Part shown: one piece after another, positions 32,766 through 34,163 of the stretch
Position numbering within the stretch: position 1 is the first letter of the stretch
Layout: each line of letters opens with the position of its first letter
Source: Actinomycetes bacterium
GTDB taxonomy: Bacteria; Actinomycetota; Acidimicrobiia; Acidimicrobiales; Poriferisodalaceae
DNA: 34,163 bases
Reading direction: 5' to 3'
NCBI GenBank assembly: GCA_024228575.1
Contig: JAAETH010000128.1
Span: 1 to 34,163, forward strand
Program-made: the position numbers and the translations under genes
Notes under the pieces: model-generated
The model's input: the letters and a program-made list of their open reading frames with translations, nothing else
Databases searched by the model: none
What the model was told of the DNA's origin: nothing

Positions 32766-33437
32766 ATGACGTCCCAGCTAGGTGTGACCCAACACACGAA
32801 CACCATCGAAGGGCTCAAGCGCTGGGCAGTCACGCTTGCGTGGCTCACCGTCGTATGGAATCTGGTGGAGGCCGTGGTCGCGCTCACCGCCGGCGCTGCG
32901 GCCGATTCATCGGCTCTCATCGGATTCGGACTCGATTCGACCATCGAGGTCTCCTCTGCATCGATCGTGCTTTGGCAATTCCGCGCCACCATTCCCGAGA
33001 CGCGCGAACACCTGGCCCTGCGGTTCATCGCCATCTCGTTCTTCGCTCTGGCGCTCTGGGTCGGCGCATCGGCGATCTCTGACCTTGCGCAGCGATCCGA
33101 GCCCCAGGCCTCGACAGTGGGCATCGCCTTGGCAGCTGTATCGCTGGCGGTGATGCCGATCCTGGCGATCGCGAAGCAGCGTGTCGGAAGGGCCATGGGC
33201 GCAGCTGTTGTCATCGCCGACAGCGCACAGACGTGGCTCTGCACCTCATTGTCTGCGGTGCTACTCCTCGGGTTGGGCGCAAACGCCTTGGCCGGCTGGT
33301 GGTGGGCCGACCCGATCGCCGGCCTGGCGATTGCAGGGGTGGCGACACGCGAAGGAATCGAGGCCTGGCAGGGTCACAACTGTTGCGCTACCCCAGAAGC
33401 ACCGTCAGCGTGCGGCAACGACGATGCCTGCACCTAG
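32766..33437 (+). CDS. Cation diffusion facilitator-type transporter
   Basis: The 223-residue protein has about six hydrophobic helices (roughly 17-37, 43-70, 82-104, 117-135, 145-175, 176-195), with acidic residues inside them in F-G-L-D-S-T-I-E, V-I-A-D-S-A-Q and W-A-D-P-I-A-G-L. These match the metal-binding membrane sites of the cation diffusion facilitator family. It lacks the cytoplasmic C-terminal domain and instead ends in a cysteine-rich tail (H-N-C-C near 205, then three more Cys), which could bind metal. Export of Zn2+ or a similar ion by proton antiport is the likely role. It is divergent from the frameshifted gene across only 54 bp. ATG 32766 is preferred to ATG 32727 since neither has a clear ribosome binding site and 32766 leaves a usual N-terminus. 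Confidence 0.75.
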   Translation: MTSQLGVTQHTNTIEGLKRWAVTLAWLTVVWNLVEAVVALTAGAAADSSALIGFGLDSTIEVSSASIVLWQFRATIPETREHLALRFIAISFFALALWVGASAISDLAQRSEPQASTVGIALAAVSLAVMPILAIAKQRVGRAMGAAVVIADSAQTWLCTSLSAVLLLGLGANALAGWWWADPIAGLAIAGVATREGIEAWQGHNCCATPEAPSACGNDDACT

Positions 33438-33599
33438 GACCATGGCTTGGACTTGTTGGTGGTGATTGGCTGGATCTGAGGGTGAGGTCGGTGTGGTGAG
33501 GGTGCCAGGTGGTCGAGGAGCAGTAGTCGGCAGGGATCAACTGGAACACGCACCTGGCGATGAGATCGAGTCGGGGCGAGTAGGCCTGTCGGCGATGCG

Positions 33600-34044
33600 C
33601 TACTGCCCATTCGCGATACTGCACACTCGGAGGCTCTCATCTAGAAGGCCCCCTTGTGTGCCGGCTTCGACGAGGTCGGTCAGAGCGTCTGCCTGTGTTG
33701 GGTGTCGGTGGGCCACGTCGCGTCGGCGTGGCGTTTTGCTGTGCTGCGCATCATCGTCGCGTTGACTGCGGCCGGTACCTTGCCCCCGGCGAGTGGCGGT
33801 AGCGGGAACGACCCGCGGATGGTGCCGTCGGGATCGGTTCGGGTCGTGGGGTGGCGATGCGGGTGGGTGCACGCACCTTCGAGTACGAGAGCTCGCCCTT
33901 GCTGAACGCTTCCGCGGAAGCGCGAGGAGCACGCAGAGCGCGACCGACACGAACCCATTCACGCACGGTGCTGGCGCAGTGGTCGGTGTGTTCGGTCGCC
34001 ATGGTGGGCTCGGGCTCGAACTCCTCGAGAGTCACCACCGTCAT
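33600..34044 (-). pseudogene. Decayed 13E12/DUF222 HNH-endonuclease-family gene
   Basis: Three pieces in different frames match the 13E12 repeat/DUF222 family. From ATG 34044: T-V-R-E-W-V-R-V-G-R-A-L-R, then A-F-S-K-G-E-L-S-Y-S-K-V-R-A (to about 33845). Then P-D-G-T-I-R-G-S-F-P-L-P-P-L-A-G (about 33840-33690). Then Q-A-D-A-L-T-D-L-V-E-A-G (about 33690-33650), ending at TAG 33600. A middle segment of the family appears to be missing between the first and second pieces, and the C-terminal HNH nuclease motif is absent. It is therefore an inactive relic. The 162 bp between it and the cation transporter gene holds nothing I can identify. Confidence 0.75.
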
Positions 34045-34074
34045 CTTGTTCTCCGATCGATCGCTGTTTGTGTT

Positions 34075-34094
34075 GGTTTCGCGTACGCGAAACC
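34075..34094. promoter_or_regulatory. Perfect 20-bp palindrome GGTTTCGCGTACGCGAAACC
   Basis: All 20 bases are self-complementary. It lies 30 bp upstream of the start of the decayed 13E12/DUF222 gene on the minus strand, where an operator would sit. In mycobacteria many 13E12-family genes are LexA-controlled, so a damage-response operator is one possibility, but this sequence differs from the usual actinobacterial GAAC-N4-GTTC LexA box. Confidence 0.7.
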
Positions 34095-34163
34095 TTACCG
34101 AGGGGGTGGGACACTCATCGGAAAGCCTATTCAGGCATTCAGAGTGACCACAACGACACAGAA

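Overview
The window is a dense, high-GC stretch of bacterial chromosome. It uses GTG and TTG starts alongside ATG, has strong GGAGG-type ribosome binding sites, and carries several families typical of Actinomycetota: an SCO6745-like protein, a 13E12/DUF222 relic, a GTP-type PEP carboxykinase and many acyl-CoA enzymes. I infer an actinomycete, plausibly of class Acidimicrobiia; no rRNA or marker gene is present to prove it. I saw no tRNA, rRNA, CRISPR array, insertion sequence or phage gene.

Layout. 1-1279: the C-terminus of PEP carboxykinase (cut by the window edge) and a VanW-family protein. 1567-5097: an operon for a 2-oxoacid/acetoin dehydrogenase-type complex (E1 alpha, E1 beta, a short AcoX-like vestige, E2), with no E3 nearby; it meets tail to tail a PEP-utilising phosphohistidine-domain protein (5094-6878). 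7075-9098: an SCO6745-like protein and a nitroreductase-SRPBCC fusion. 9119-10900: enoyl-CoA hydratase and an MBL-fold hydrolase, both on the minus strand. 11090-12412: a cytochrome P450.

12625-19803 is the most interesting block. It holds a DoeA/EutD-type (creatinase-fold) hydrolase, a UroD-type methyltransferase with its corrinoid protein, an acyl-CoA dehydrogenase on the other strand, a second divergent EutD-like protein translationally coupled to EutA, and an HD-domain protein with PhnZ/TmpB-like ligand spacing. The set suggests breakdown of a methylated compatible solute or similar small N-containing compound. The usual ectoine partners EutB, EutC and EutE and a corrinoid activase are missing, so this may be a different pathway.

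19977-24092: two secreted lipoproteins (DUF3160 with tandem Excalibur-like repeats, and CapA with FG-GAP-like calcium motifs). 24260-32299: acyl-CoA metabolism (two AMP-forming ligases, a thiolase), a small lipoprotein, a CoA-disulfide reductase-rhodanese fusion and a zinc alcohol dehydrogenase, plus a duplicated, broken ligase N-terminus. The right end has a frameshifted gene, a CDF-type cation transporter and a decayed 13E12/DUF222 gene preceded by a perfect 20-bp palindrome.
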